Numbered from the stretch's first letter, positions 27,006-36,255 are shown. The stretch: 64,000 nt of DNA from Geitlerinema sp. BBD 1991-9 (GCA_001657325.1 LWRO01000005.1:62001-126000); one strand, 5' to 3'. The notes: generated by a model from the letters alone, not told the origin. Program-made: numbers and translations.

Positions 27006-27563
27006 CTAATCGATAAATAACAGTCGCAGCACTTCCGGTGTAAAGGGATTTTCCCCCGCACGTAACATTTCGATCCAGTTTTGCCGCTGAAACCGCCGTC
27101 GCTCGTCCCCCGTCACGTCAACGAAGGATTGAAAATCCTCGATCGCACCGTCGATATCGCCCACCAAAGCACGGGCTAAACCCCGACTGTCGCGAATTTC
27201 TACGTTTTCGGGATCGAGTTCGACGGCCTGTTCGCAAGCCTCGAGAACCTCTTTCGCGTGTCCCCACAAACTGCCGTACCAGCACAGGAGATTCCACGAT
27301 TGAGGCCCGACACTGAAGTAGGTGTTGAAAATCTGCGCTTCTCGGTAACGATCGAGGGCTTCCATCACCTCTCCTCGCATCGCCAAACGTTCTCCTTCTG
27401 CCACGAGATCGGCGGGATTGCGCCGTCGAGTTTGGCGCTCGGTCTCAACTGTGACCGCCGGTTGCGAGTCGCCACTGGAGACCCAAGCGCAACCGGGCGA
27501 TCCGTGCGCCCACAGACTGACGATCGACAGCCCTGCCATTACCCAATCGCGTTTCAATGCCAT
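27006..27563 (-). CDS. Exported TPR-like protein
   Basis: A 185-residue protein with a hydrophobic N-terminal segment (VMAGLSIVSLWAHGSPGCAW) that may be a signal peptide. Three helical repeats follow from about residue 50: ADLVAEGERLAMRGEVMEALDRYREA, the VLEACEQAVELDPENVEIRDSRGLARALVGDIDGAIEDF pair that matches the TPR consensus, and a C-terminal helix. TPR proteins mediate protein-protein contact; no partner can be inferred. It is convergent with urtE with an 8-bp gap and lies 33 bp after coaE on the same strand, so it could be the end of that operon. No paralogue in this window. Confidence 0.72.
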   Translation of the reverse strand: MALKRDWVMAGLSIVSLWAHGSPGCAWVSSGDSQPAVTVETERQTRRRNPADLVAEGERLAMRGEVMEALDRYREAQIFNTYFSVGPQSWNLLCWYGSLWGHAKEVLEACEQAVELDPENVEIRDSRGLARALVGDIDGAIEDFQSFVDVTGDERRRFQRQNWIEMLRAGENPFTPEVLRLLFID

Positions 27564-27596
27564 ATTCTGTTTTGTTCCTCACACCAATCGTCTAGC

Positions 27597-28193
27597 TTAG
27601 CCGTTAATCGGCTCTTCCAACCAACTGCGAATTTGGTGCTGCCACACCGTTCGGTCGCCGGAATTATCTAAAATCAAATTGGCTCGCTGACATTTTTGTT
27701 CTAACGGCATTTGTGCCTCAATTCTCGATCGAGCGTCAGCTTCGCGATAACCGTTCCGTTGTTGCAATCGTTCGAGTTGTCGATCGAGCGGACAAAACAC
27801 GACCCAAATTTCCGAGACCAAATCGGTCATCTCAGCTTCAAACAGCAACGGCACCACCAACACAACAGTCGAGTTCGCTTGTTGTATGCCCTCGACAAAA
27901 CGTCGGCGCACGTCGGGATGAATCTGCGCTTCGAGCCAACGTCGTTCTGAGGGATCTTTAAAGACGATCTGACCGAGTCGAGAACGATCGAGTTGGCCGT
28001 CTAACAACAGAATTTCTCGCCCGTATCGATCGACGATTTGCTGTAAAACTGGAGACCCCGGTGCGACTGCCTCCCGTGCGAACACGTCAGCATCGAAAAT
28101 CGCAAACCCATAAGTCTGCACGAGGAAGTTCGCTACCGTCGTTTTCCCCGTCGCGATGCCCCCCGTCAGACCGATAACTCGTCGTTGACTCAC
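27597..28193 (-). CDS. coaE: Dephospho-CoA kinase
   Basis: A 198-residue P-loop kinase that phosphorylates the ribose 3'-OH of dephospho-CoA, the last step of coenzyme A synthesis. P-loop GLTGGIATGKTT lies at the N-terminus, followed by FAIFDADVFAREAV with the substrate Asp, the VDRYGREILLLDGQLDRSRLGQIVFKDP region, and VLVVPLLFEAEMTDLVSEIWVVFCP. All match the family. The start is GTG 28193, overlapping the upstream stop codon by 4 bp (GTGA); a longer frame to 28277 would run into that gene without support. Translational coupling with the SAM-hydrolase-like gene is likely. A final QIRSWLEEP tail resembles other cyanobacterial CoaE. Confidence 0.93.
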   Translation of the reverse strand: MSQRRVIGLTGGIATGKTTVANFLVQTYGFAIFDADVFAREAVAPGSPVLQQIVDRYGREILLLDGQLDRSRLGQIVFKDPSERRWLEAQIHPDVRRRFVEGIQQANSTVVLVVPLLFEAEMTDLVSEIWVVFCPLDRQLERLQQRNGYREADARSRIEAQMPLEQKCQRANLILDNSGDRTVWQHQIRSWLEEPING

Positions 28194-28978
28194 GAGCAAA
28201 CCACGCGCACCGGCGTACCGACCCCAACCCCCAATTGCTCGCAGGCGCTCGTCCGGTTCGCGCCAATTTCCAACCAACCGTGACTCCCGACGAGGGCAAC
28301 CGTCTCGTTCGGTTTAGCGTCGCTGTAGGTGATACCGCTGGGAATTTTCGTCGTCTCGATTTCAACGTACCAAGACTTACCCTCAACCCACGCCACTGGA
28401 ACGTTGGTAATGAGATTGCCAAATCGATCGCAGTATTGCACGCAAGCCTCGATCGACGTTCCTTTATCTTCCGCCTCGGGCAACGGCAATCGCAGCAAAC
28501 TCTCGGGATCGATGAGTTTGCCCAAGCGATCGACCCGTACTCCCGTCGCCAAGTGAGCGCCGACGGGGGCGAAAATATCGCGAGCGTGGAACGTCCGGCT
28601 CGGTTGAGGGTTGCGCCAATACTTCGCTTCCGTCAGTTCTACTGCCATCACGACGCGATGTCGATCGAGGACGCCACCAAAAATACCGTTATCCGGGCCG
28701 ACGAGAAACCCGTCTTCTAACTGCACGGCAATTCCCCGTCTCGGGGTTCCGACCCCCGGATCGACGACGGCCACGTGAACGGTATCTTCCGGAAAATAGG
28801 GGTAGGCGTTCGCCAGACAAAATCGTGCGGCAGCCACGTCTTGAGGCGAGATATTGTGAGTAATATCGATCGTCGCCACCGTTGCATCGATCGTCGCAAT
28901 GACACCCTTTAAAATGCCAACATAGCCATCGCGCAGACCGAAATCTGTCAAAAGCGTTAAATATCGTCTAGAAAACAT
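28190..28978 (-). CDS. SAM hydroxide adenosyltransferase family protein (DUF62)
   Basis: A 262-residue protein of the DUF62 family, whose members split S-adenosylmethionine into adenosine and methionine using hydroxide. The N-terminal motif LTLLTDFGLRDGYVG holds the conserved Asp, followed by DITHNISPQDV, VAVVDPGVG, DNGIFGGVL and FHARDIFAPVGAHLATG. The C-terminal domain starts near CDRFGNLITNVP and ends in a small beta barrel. The usual FHGRD motif reads FHARD here. The physiological role is unclear, though control of SAM level is proposed. It lies upstream of coaE with a 4-bp overlap, and the two form a short minus-strand operon. Confidence 0.9.
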   Translation of the reverse strand: MFSRRYLTLLTDFGLRDGYVGILKGVIATIDATVATIDITHNISPQDVAAARFCLANAYPYFPEDTVHVAVVDPGVGTPRRGIAVQLEDGFLVGPDNGIFGGVLDRHRVVMAVELTEAKYWRNPQPSRTFHARDIFAPVGAHLATGVRVDRLGKLIDPESLLRLPLPEAEDKGTSIEACVQYCDRFGNLITNVPVAWVEGKSWYVEIETTKIPSGITYSDAKPNETVALVGSHGWLEIGANRTSACEQLGVGVGTPVRVVCS

Positions 28979-29064
28979 CGGTTTATTTAATAATGGCTAA
29001 ATCAGCAATTCGCAATTCCCAACCCATCGTACAATTCTCAACCGCAACAATTGTGAATCGTAAA

Positions 29065-29090
29065 CCCTCCTCCCCTGGCTAAGGGGAGGT
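29065..29090. repeat. GC-rich hairpin repeat
   Basis: CCTCCCCT (29069-29076) pairs with AGGGGAGG (29082-29089) across a GGCTA loop. It is followed by GTCGAAGGCGGAGGGGT, a pattern widespread among cyanobacterial intergenic repeats. It may help end transcription of the downstream-lying kinase gene on the minus strand, but no T-run is present. Confidence 0.5.
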
Positions 29091-29139
29091 GTCGAAGGCG
29101 GAGGGGTCTTTCTACGAAATTGAGATCCACCCAATTATC

Positions 29140-30738
29140 TTATCCCCAACCGCGTTTTCCATCGGGAAACGTTGTACGCCAATTTGTTTTCGACATTGCC
29201 AGTTGTTCCTGGGTGACTTTAGCATGGCTCAAATCGGCTCCGCACAAATTCGCCCCACTCAAATTCGCATACGTGAGATAGGCATTGGTGAGATCGGCAC
29301 CTCGTAAATCAGCACCAGCCAGATTGCAGTAACTCATAAACGCATCACTGAGATCGGCATCCCGTAAAATTGCGTGGTTCATGCCCGTCTGGCTGAGATC
29401 GGCCTTGCGAAGGTTTGCGCCCCGAAGGTTTGTTTTGATCAGTTTACTTTCGTTGAAATTGACTCCTTCCAGGTTCAGGCGCTGTAGATCCGCACCGCTG
29501 AGATTGCAATTGGCAAAATCTCGGCGGCCTTTAAAGTAATCCGTCTTCAGCTCCTCGGCGGTGAGTCTGCTCCCTCGGGCGCGACTGTTACCGCTGAGGT
29601 TCGTTCGGTTCCAAGATGCCGTGTTGCGGAGTTGAGAGCTACGGCGACTGACTCGCGTATGAAAGCGAGTGTCGGTCAGATAAGTTCGATCGAGCGGTTC
29701 GGAAGCTAAATTGGTATTCGGATTGTCACGCAGCGACGATTTGTCCGTCTCATCGTCGAGGCGCGTGGGGGATGTCACCTGGGTTGAGTCTTGAAGGGGA
29801 GCGTCGTCAGACTGGACGTTTTCGACTTCGTCCTCCGGCGGTTGGTAGTGCAAGTCAGCGAGGACGAGATCGGAAGATTGATAGCGTTGCGACAAAATGG
29901 GTTGAAGCATTTTGTCCATAACATAGGCTAGGTTATCGCTAACGTTGACTCGATCGCGCCAGCAAATCGTCCCCGTCAGCGGATCGTAACCGAGACGGCG
30001 GGGCGACTTTCCCGTGAGCAAATACAGGCAAGTTGCCCCCAGTGCGTAAATATCGCTGGCGTAAACGGGGTGCATCGCCATTTGCTCGGGAGGGGCAAAT
30101 CCCGGCGTACCGATCGCAAAGGAGGTGTTCGGGGTACGGTCTTCAATGTCGAGAATTGCCGTATGGCTGACTTCGTCCTTAACGGCACCGAAATCGATAA
30201 ACACGAGTCGGTTATCGATGCTGCGGCGAATAATGTTTGCCGGTTTAATATCGCGGTGGATAACCCCTTGAGATTGGAAGTATTTCAACAGTTCGAGGGT
30301 TTCATCGAGGACAGCACGCAGTTGGAACTCGTCAAAGCAACCATTTTTTTTGACTTCCTGTTTGAGCGTTAGTCCTTTGATATATTCTTGGACGAGGTAA
30401 AATTGCCCGTCGATTTCAAAATAATCGAGGAGAGAAGGAACTTGGGGATGGTTGCCAATTTTGCCGAGTGTGGTCGCTTCGCGTTCGAAGAGGATACGGG
30501 CGCGTTCGATGGCGCTGGGGTTGTTCGAGCCAACGCGAAGTTGCTTGATCGCGCAGACTGGCTCGCCGGGAAGAGAGACGTTACGAGCGGCGAAGGTTGC
30601 GCCGAATCCACCTTGTCCTAAGACTTTGACGACTCGGTAACGTCCATTGAGCAGCAACGTCGCGCCGCAACTGACACATTGCTCGACAGAGTCGGTATTT
30701 TCGGGACTCGGACAGGCAGGATTGACGCAGTAACGCAT
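29140..30738 (-). CDS. spkB: Ser/Thr protein kinase with Cys motif and pentapeptide tail, SpkB-like
   Basis: A 532-residue Hanks-type kinase. The N-terminus carries a zinc-ribbon-like Cys motif (CVNPACP and CVSCG). The kinase domain (about 33-300) has the GQGGFGATF loop, Lys in CAIKQL, Glu in the C-helix, HRDIKPANII and FIDFGAVKD, all catalytic residues intact. A hydrophilic linker (about 310-405) leads to pentapeptide repeats (about 412-515). This architecture matches Synechocystis SpkB, where the Cys motif acts as a redox-sensitive switch in oxidative stress. The gene symbol rests on that architecture, not on sequence comparison. A pentapeptide-only gene lies upstream on the same strand (30876-31673), which may be functionally connected. 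Confidence 0.85.
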   Translation of the reverse strand: MRYCVNPACPSPENTDSVEQCVSCGATLLLNGRYRVVKVLGQGGFGATFAARNVSLPGEPVCAIKQLRVGSNNPSAIERARILFEREATTLGKIGNHPQVPSLLDYFEIDGQFYLVQEYIKGLTLKQEVKKNGCFDEFQLRAVLDETLELLKYFQSQGVIHRDIKPANIIRRSIDNRLVFIDFGAVKDEVSHTAILDIEDRTPNTSFAIGTPGFAPPEQMAMHPVYASDIYALGATCLYLLTGKSPRRLGYDPLTGTICWRDRVNVSDNLAYVMDKMLQPILSQRYQSSDLVLADLHYQPPEDEVENVQSDDAPLQDSTQVTSPTRLDDETDKSSLRDNPNTNLASEPLDRTYLTDTRFHTRVSRRSSQLRNTASWNRTNLSGNSRARGSRLTAEELKTDYFKGRRDFANCNLSGADLQRLNLEGVNFNESKLIKTNLRGANLRKADLSQTGMNHAILRDADLSDAFMSYCNLAGADLRGADLTNAYLTYANLSGANLCGADLSHAKVTQEQLAMSKTNWRTTFPDGKRGWG

Positions 30739-30875
30739 GAACAGTTGTCAGAAATGCGAGTGTTCGGAAGGCAATTACCAAAGTACGCGGTGAATTGTTT
30801 CAGCAGTCGGCCGCGCCTTATCTTTTAATTATGAACGATCTCGATCCTCCTCCTGGCAAGAAATGTTGCGATCCT

Positions 30876-31673
30876 TCAAGCCGTTTCCAGGAACTTCCCC
30901 GATTCAAACGGTCGGTCCTCCCAGCGATCGATCGAGCCGAAGTCTGCCCGCTCCCGAAATCGATCGGACGAATAATCGAAAAGCGCACCGTTTAAATTCG
31001 CCCCTTTAAGATTTGCGCCGAGAAGTTTGACGCCTTTTAAGATGGCATCGCTGAGGTTGGCGGCCGATAAATCAGCCCCTTGGAGATTCGCGCCATTGAG
31101 TCTGGCTTCGCGGAGGTTGACGCCCGACAGCTCGACACCTTCCCAATTCACGCCATTGAGATAAGCCCCACTGAGATTCGCGTTTGTAAACTCGGCGTTA
31201 TCGAGGTTCGCCCCGCTCAACCGCGCATTGTGAAGGTTGGCCCAACTGAGATCGGCTCCGGCCAAGTTAGCTCCGCGCAAATTGATTCCCACGAGGTTCG
31301 CCCCCCGCAAGTTCGCTCCAGACAAGTCGGCCCCTCGCAGGTTGGCCCCGAGGAGGCGTGCGCCGCTGAGCTTGGCCTCGCGCAGCGTGGCTTTGACCAT
31401 AAACGCGCCACTCAGGTTGGCTTTGGTGAGATCGGCTCGGACGAGATGGCTGTCGCTGAGTTTGGCGTAACTCAAATCGACCCAGTTCAGTTTGGCTCGG
31501 TCTAGGGTTGTTTTGGTGAGAAACGATTGTCGTAAGGTCGCGCCGATGAGGTTGGCTTCGGTGAGGTTGACTGCAATTAGAGTCACTCGTGTCAGATCGG
31601 CTTTTTGTAGGTCTGCACTGATGAAATGCTTGTTGCCTGCTTCGTAGCTTCTGAGGAGATGACAGACTTTCAT
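30876..31673 (-). CDS. Pentapeptide repeat protein, adjacent to SpkB-like kinase
   Basis: A 265-residue protein made of about 40 pentapeptides (ADLTKANLSGAFMVKATL and similar), with a short N-terminal cap containing MKVCHLLRSYEAG. The last 25 residues are polar and lack repeats (RERADFGSIDRWEDRPFESGKFLETA). No catalytic domain is seen. Its stop lies 137 bp before the kinase start, so the two genes could be cotranscribed or separately controlled. Since pentapeptide tails are also fused to the neighbouring kinase, the two proteins may interact; this is inference. The family has no common function. Confidence 0.86.
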   Translation of the reverse strand: MKVCHLLRSYEAGNKHFISADLQKADLTRVTLIAVNLTEANLIGATLRQSFLTKTTLDRAKLNWVDLSYAKLSDSHLVRADLTKANLSGAFMVKATLREAKLSGARLLGANLRGADLSGANLRGANLVGINLRGANLAGADLSWANLHNARLSGANLDNAEFTNANLSGAYLNGVNWEGVELSGVNLREARLNGANLQGADLSAANLSDAILKGVKLLGANLKGANLNGALFDYSSDRFRERADFGSIDRWEDRPFESGKFLETA

Positions 31674-31947
31674 AGAACGGTTTCCCTCGGGTTCGGGATC
31701 GATGCAATCTCAAGGTGAGAATTCTATCGAATTTCTAAAAAAAATCTAAAAATTGCAATAATAAGTCAAAACACGCAATCTAAATTTACAAATTTCGATG
31801 GGTTGACTCTTGCCCTCGGTCTGGCAAAGGGTCGGGGCTATTCTGCCTCTATCTGTTATTGTAGTTAAGTTTAGGCCCGATCGACATCTAAGGTCGTTGT
31901 CGGCTGCCTCCGATCGAAACATTTCGTGCGGGAGATTCGAGAGTTGG

Positions 31948-33072
31948 ATGTTTTTAGTCCTCACGCGACTTCTACTGTGGCTCCTCATTCTCGTCATTGC
32001 TGTTTTCATCGTTCTCAAAATTCTCCCCAAAACGTACTTCACCTTTTTAGGGTGGTTGGTGATGGTGGTTTTCGTGTTGCTGATCTTTATCGATCCTGCC
32101 GATCGAACAGCAACCATCGCTTGGTATATTCTCTCGCTACCCTTTAAACCCATTGGGATTGTCGGCTTGTTGTTGCTCTTTGGGTTGCAAGGCATTAAAA
32201 AGGATTCGATTAGCAAAGCGGCTCGCAATCAATTTTTTGCTGCTTTTATTTTATTGGTGTTTTTTAGTATGCCGCTGTTTCCAGAGTTGGCATATCATCG
32301 ATCGATCGAACGAAACGCCATCGAACTGTTAGAAAAAACGGCAGAAGATAGTGCAGATACGATCGTACTTCCCGCACAAAATACCGTCGAACCAAATATT
32401 TTCGATCGAACGCAAATTCAACTGACGGAAAATGGAAATCTCATCCGCTACGCCGCTCAACTCTATTTCGATCTCGGGACGGTCTCGCGGATTATCGTCA
32501 GTGCTGGCCAATACTACGATATTCCAACTCTAGAAGACGATGCTCCATTACCGAGCGAAGCCGAAATCGTTCGCGACCTGTTAATCGGCTTCGGCGTTCC
32601 CGACACTGACATTGTCATCCCCGATCGATCCGCTCAAAATTTACGCGAAACCTCATTGGCCGTGTCGGATTTTCTAACGGATCTCAATGTTTCCCCACAG
32701 CGCGTGTTGATCGTGACCCCGGCTTTGTCGATGTATCGCGCACTGACAACACTTGCAAACGTCGGCATCCAAGGAATTCCCCGACCGACGAGTTTTTTAG
32801 CCTTTGAACCATCCAATCCCGAACGCTTTGAGATTAGCGTGCAATCCTTTGTCCCGAGTGCTGCCGGTTTAATGCTATCGACTCAATTGGTAGACGAATA
32901 TCTCGCTACAATTTATTACTTTTTACGGGGTTGGTTAGCCCCAGCCGAGTTTACTTGCTTGGAGTGTCAGCAAGCGAAAATACCGTCTTCGGAAACGACC
33001 TCGATCTCAACGATCCTTAACACGCGATCGAGCGATCGATCCTTCTCATTGTCAAGTCTACGAGTAAAATAA
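31948..33072 (+). CDS. DUF218/YdcF-like membrane protein
   Basis: A 374-residue protein. Three N-terminal hydrophobic segments (MFLVLTRLLLWLLILVIAVFIVLKI, TFLGWLVMVVFVLLIFID, and PIGIVGLLLLFGLQGI) are followed by a fourth helix (FFAAFILLVFFSM) and an alpha/beta domain of the DUF218 type, recognised by ASAGQYYD, RDLLIGFGVPDTDIVIPD, and NLRETSLAVSDFL-RVLIVTPALSMYRALTTLANVGIQGIPRPT. The usual VVLGGG strand is degenerate (TIVLPAQNT). DUF218 proteins are linked to cell-envelope maintenance in some bacteria. ATG 31948 is preferred: it follows a GGGAGA sequence and opens with a membrane helix, while the longer frame to 31810 adds 46 uncharacteristic residues. A short C-terminal tail is Ser-rich. Confidence 0.75.
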   Translation: MFLVLTRLLLWLLILVIAVFIVLKILPKTYFTFLGWLVMVVFVLLIFIDPADRTATIAWYILSLPFKPIGIVGLLLLFGLQGIKKDSISKAARNQFFAAFILLVFFSMPLFPELAYHRSIERNAIELLEKTAEDSADTIVLPAQNTVEPNIFDRTQIQLTENGNLIRYAAQLYFDLGTVSRIIVSAGQYYDIPTLEDDAPLPSEAEIVRDLLIGFGVPDTDIVIPDRSAQNLRETSLAVSDFLTDLNVSPQRVLIVTPALSMYRALTTLANVGIQGIPRPTSFLAFEPSNPERFEISVQSFVPSAAGLMLSTQLVDEYLATIYYFLRGWLAPAEFTCLECQQAKIPSSETTSISTILNTRSSDRSFSLSSLRVK

Positions 33073-33104
33073 GGACTAGAAATCGGCAATTGGGGTAAAT
33101 TTCC

Positions 33105-33548
33105 ATGGAACCTTTCGCCGAAACGTCCTCGATCGATCTCGATCGAGCTAAAATCAGACCGACTTGCATCGGATCGATCGTGACTGTCGTGTCGGTGTTA
33201 GCGTTCGGGCCGTTGGCTAGCGCACAACCGATCTGCGATCGAACGACTTACGACCCCTACTATTACGACCCCTACTATTACGACCCTTACGACAACGACC
33301 CGTACCGTTACAGCAATCCCAATAACGTCGGCGCGCCTCCGTTTTACGATGTCTACGTGGACGAAGTCGTGGCCGTTCAAAGCCGTTTGAGGGAACTCGG
33401 CTATTTACCCAGGAATTATCGCCTCACTGGAACCTACGATCGACCCACGGAAAACGCCCTGCAACAGTTCCAGTTCGATCGTGGTTTAGTAGTCGATGGT
33501 ATCGTCGGACTGCAAACGAGGGCAGCTTTGTTTGGATATCGTTACTAA
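33105..33548 (+). CDS. Secreted peptidoglycan-binding protein with DPYYY repeats
   Basis: A 147-residue protein. A basic N-terminal region (1-20) leads into a signal-peptide-like segment ending in ASA, then a Tyr/Asp/Pro-rich tract (TYDPYYYDPYYYDPYDNDPY) encoded by a tandem 15-nt repeat near 33244-33300. The C-terminal 60 residues are a PG_binding_1-type domain (VQSRLRELGYLPRNYRLTGTYDRPTENALQQFQFDRGLVVDGIVGLQTRAALF). The protein should bind cell wall and expose a Tyr-rich linker, perhaps for cross-linking or metal binding. It is adjacent to a related gene with CYDP repeats. No catalytic domain is present. Confidence 0.78.
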   Translation: MEPFAETSSIDLDRAKIRPTCIGSIVTVVSVLAFGPLASAQPICDRTTYDPYYYDPYYYDPYDNDPYRYSNPNNVGAPPFYDVYVDEVVAVQSRLRELGYLPRNYRLTGTYDRPTENALQQFQFDRGLVVDGIVGLQTRAALFGYRY

Positions 33549-33635
33549 ATCCAACAAATCAGCCCATTTGAATTTTTTTTGGTATATGGTGGGGCAAAAT
33601 CCGCATCTTCGCTGAAAACGAATTGAGGTGAGTTT

Positions 33636-34391
33636 ATGGACAGCCTAGCGTATACTCAATTACATTTAGCCTACGAAGCAAAAACTGTTCCAACAGTCGT
33701 TTTCAAACCCAACTTAGTTGCGACTGCACCAGTTGCGCTGGCGTTAGCCCTCGTCGTAGCACCACAACCGAAAGCGGAAGCTTCATACGGTTGCTATGGG
33801 GAAGCTACCTACGTCGAGTATAGCTACGTTGAATACGTTGAATACTGCGATTACTACTACGATTACGATCCCTGTTACGACCCTTGCTACGATCCCTGTT
33901 ACGACCCCTGCTACGACCCCTGCTATGACGACGGTTATCACGTTAGCTACGACTACGACTATACGGTTGCCATTCAAGACCGTCTGAAAGTTCTAGGATA
34001 CTTCCCCGCAGGCGTTCGATCGACGGGATACTACGGTCCGATTACTAAGCAAGCCGTAATGGACTTCCAATACGCTTACGGTTTGCTTGTTGATGGTGTT
34101 GTGGGACTGCAAACCGATGCAGCTCTGTTCGGCCCGGTACATCCGACCCAACCCATCCATCATGAGGATTTTGTCGATCCGAAGACTGGATTGACTTACG
34201 CTGAAACCGTCGAACTTCAGAAGTATCTGGCTGAAGAACCCTATTACTATACCGGACCGATCGATGGAATCTACGGCGTCGGTACGATGGCCGGAGTTGT
34301 GGAAGCTCAAAAACAATTGGGCTTAGATATCGATCCTTGGCAAGCTCGATCGACCCTTGAAAAGCTCCGCGAAATTTGGGCGCAAGTCTAG
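33636..34391 (+). CDS. Secreted peptidoglycan-binding protein with CYDP tandem repeats
   Basis: A 251-residue protein. The N-terminal segment (about 25-50) is hydrophobic and ends in AEASYG, a possible signal peptide with an unusually long N-region. Next is a Tyr/Glu-rich tract and five consecutive Cys-Tyr-Asp-Pro units encoded by a near-perfect 12-nt repeat at 33885-33946. Residues about 105-170 form a PG_binding_1-type domain (IQDRLKVLGYFPAGVRSTGYYGPITKQAVMDFQYAYGLLVDGVVGLQTDAALF), and the C-terminus holds a second, more divergent copy. At least six closely spaced Cys suggest disulfide networks or metal binding at the wall. The repeat number may vary between strains. It is paralogous to the gene immediately upstream. 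Confidence 0.78.
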   Translation: MDSLAYTQLHLAYEAKTVPTVVFKPNLVATAPVALALALVVAPQPKAEASYGCYGEATYVEYSYVEYVEYCDYYYDYDPCYDPCYDPCYDPCYDPCYDDGYHVSYDYDYTVAIQDRLKVLGYFPAGVRSTGYYGPITKQAVMDFQYAYGLLVDGVVGLQTDAALFGPVHPTQPIHHEDFVDPKTGLTYAETVELQKYLAEEPYYYTGPIDGIYGVGTMAGVVEAQKQLGLDIDPWQARSTLEKLREIWAQV

Positions 34392-34446
34392 ATAAATTCT
34401 GATACGAGTCGTTTGGCTCGACTGTCAGTTCGATAACATTTCGTAA

Positions 34447-34486
34447 AAAAAAATTCCTCCCTCCCGATCCTGGAAGGGGGAATTTT
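34447..34486. terminator. Bidirectional terminator between convergent genes
   Basis: A GC-rich hairpin has AAATTCC and CCTCCC on the left (34451-34464) matching GGGGG and GGAATTT on the right (about 34473-34486), with an A-run before and a T-run after it. It separates the convergent CYDP-repeat gene and the ABC exporter gene and should work in both directions. Confidence 0.75.
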
Positions 34487-34506
34487 TGTTGTACTCATTT
34501 CGGGGG

Positions 34507-36255
34507 CTAACGCAAGAGTGCTTCGAGTTTCTGTTCTTCCCACAACGATCGATAGAGTCCGGGCTGTGCCAATAAAGCTTGGTGGGTGCCATTTTGGACG
34601 ATGCGACCGCGTTCGAGGGCCAAAATTCGATCGGCCGTAGCCGCCGCCGAAAGTTGATGAGAAATGAAGATGACTGTTTTCTGTTGGGTTCCCGTCGAAA
34701 GTTCCCGTAGAATCTGCGTCGCGGTTTGGTTGTCTACACTAGAAAGCGCGTCGTCGAGAATCAAGACGGGTGAGTCCATCAATAAAGCACGAGCTAACGC
34801 CGTTCGCTGACGCTGACCGCCCGAGAGTGTAATACCCCGTTCGCCGACGATCGTATCGTACTGTTGGGGAAAGTTGAGAATTTCTGGATGGATCTGGGCG
34901 AGTTTTGCGGCCTGTTCGACTTCGATCGAGCTGGCTAACGGATTTCCGTAGCGGATGTTATCGCGAATCGTCGTACTGAAGAGGAAACTATCTTGGGGAA
35001 CGACGGCGATCGAACCGCGCAAATCCCGAAGTTTGAGTTGAGTAAGGTCGTGGCCGTCGAGAAATAGCTGTCCCGGTTCGATGTCGAGAACTCTGGGGAT
35101 CGCGTTGGCGAGGGTCGATTTACCGCAACCGATCGAACCGACAATGGCCACCGTTTCACCGGGTTCGATCTCGAAACTGATATCGTCTAACGCCAGTGCG
35201 TCTGAACCGGGATAGGCATAGGTTAGATGACGGGCTTCGATCCGTCCGAGGGTTTCCTCGACCGGACGATCGATCGCATCGGGGCGATCTCGAATCTTGG
35301 GTTCTGTGGTGAAAATCGCTTCGATTCGATCGATGCTGACTTCACCTCGCTGATAAACCGTGAGCGTAAACCCTAAGATTGCCGTGGGAAAGACCAACCG
35401 CTCGACGTAAAGAATTAACGCGATAAAATCCCCAACGTCAATCGCTCCGTCTGCAATTGCTCTCGAACCAAACCCGATCAAAATTAACAAACTCGCACCT
35501 GCCAGCCCCTGCAATACCGGAAACAAGAGCGTTCGCGTCCGCGCGAGGGCGAGGTTGCTCTGTAGTAAATTGTGATTGACTTGCCGAAACGCCTGCCGTT
35601 CGTTTTCTTCTTGACCGTAGATTTTAACCAATGCGATGCCGCTCATATCTTCTTGAATCAGCTCGCTGACACGGGATAACTTTTCCTGAACGTCTAACTG
35701 TTGGTTCCGCAAGCGTCCGCTGAACAGCCAGACGATAAAGAACATAGCCGGATAGACGGACAGCGACAGTAACGTGAGTCGCAAGTCGATGGCGAGCGCG
35801 ACGGGAAGCGTGAGGGCGTAGGCAAATGTCGTATTGAGCAAGCTCAGAACGGCAAACCCGAGCAAGCGGCGAACGTTATCGACATCACTCGTGGCGCGGT
35901 TGATCAAATCGCCGATGGTGTTGTTGGCAAAATAGCCGGTGTCGAGGGTTAATAGATGTTGAAAAATGCGTTGTTTGAGGTCGAATTCCACCTGACGGCC
36001 GATCCCGAACAGCAACATCCGCGAAGCCACGCGAATCCCCCACATGATGCTGGCCAGGACAAAAATTAAGAGGACGTAGTGACCGATTCGATCGAAATTG
36101 AAGGTCACTTGCAATTCGTCGATGCCATTGCGAATCAGCCAGGGAATATAAACCCCAAGGGCATTCACCACTAAAAGCGCGACTGTTCCGAGGGCAGCTT
36201 GCTTCCAGTACGGCTTGAGATACGTTAAGAGTTTGTCGAATCTAGAACGAGACAT
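34507..36255 (-). CDS. ABC exporter, fused permease and ATPase (MsbA/MdlB type)
   Basis: A 582-residue half-transporter that would dimerise. It has six membrane helices in residues about 17-300 and a nucleotide-binding domain (about 340-575). ATPase motifs are Walker A GSIGCGKST, Q-loop VPQDSFLFSTTIRDNI, signature LSGGQRQRTALARALLMDSPVLILDDALSSVD and H-loop VIFISHQ, all intact. The Walker A reads SIGCGK rather than the common TGAGK but keeps the essential residues. Substrates of this group are lipids, drugs or peptides and cannot be inferred. ATG 36255 starts with MSRSRFDKLL; the next gene lies upstream on the opposite strand beyond a MITE. Confidence 0.92.
   Translation of the reverse strand: MSRSRFDKLLTYLKPYWKQAALGTVALLVVNALGVYIPWLIRNGIDELQVTFNFDRIGHYVLLIFVLASIMWGIRVASRMLLFGIGRQVEFDLKQRIFQHLLTLDTGYFANNTIGDLINRATSDVDNVRRLLGFAVLSLLNTTFAYALTLPVALAIDLRLTLLSLSVYPAMFFIVWLFSGRLRNQQLDVQEKLSRVSELIQEDMSGIALVKIYGQEENERQAFRQVNHNLLQSNLALARTRTLLFPVLQGLAGASLLILIGFGSRAIADGAIDVGDFIALILYVERLVFPTAILGFTLTVYQRGEVSIDRIEAIFTTEPKIRDRPDAIDRPVEETLGRIEARHLTYAYPGSDALALDDISFEIEPGETVAIVGSIGCGKSTLANAIPRVLDIEPGQLFLDGHDLTQLKLRDLRGSIAVVPQDSFLFSTTIRDNIRYGNPLASSIEVEQAAKLAQIHPEILNFPQQYDTIVGERGITLSGGQRQRTALARALLMDSPVLILDDALSSVDNQTATQILRELSTGTQQKTVIFISHQLSAAATADRILALERGRIVQNGTHQALLAQPGLYRSLWEEQKLEALLR

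Noticed and set aside
31080-31505. Long antisense frames in the pentapeptide genes
   Set aside because: Pentapeptide DNA is periodic and yields open frames on the other strand; none has a proper start or domain.
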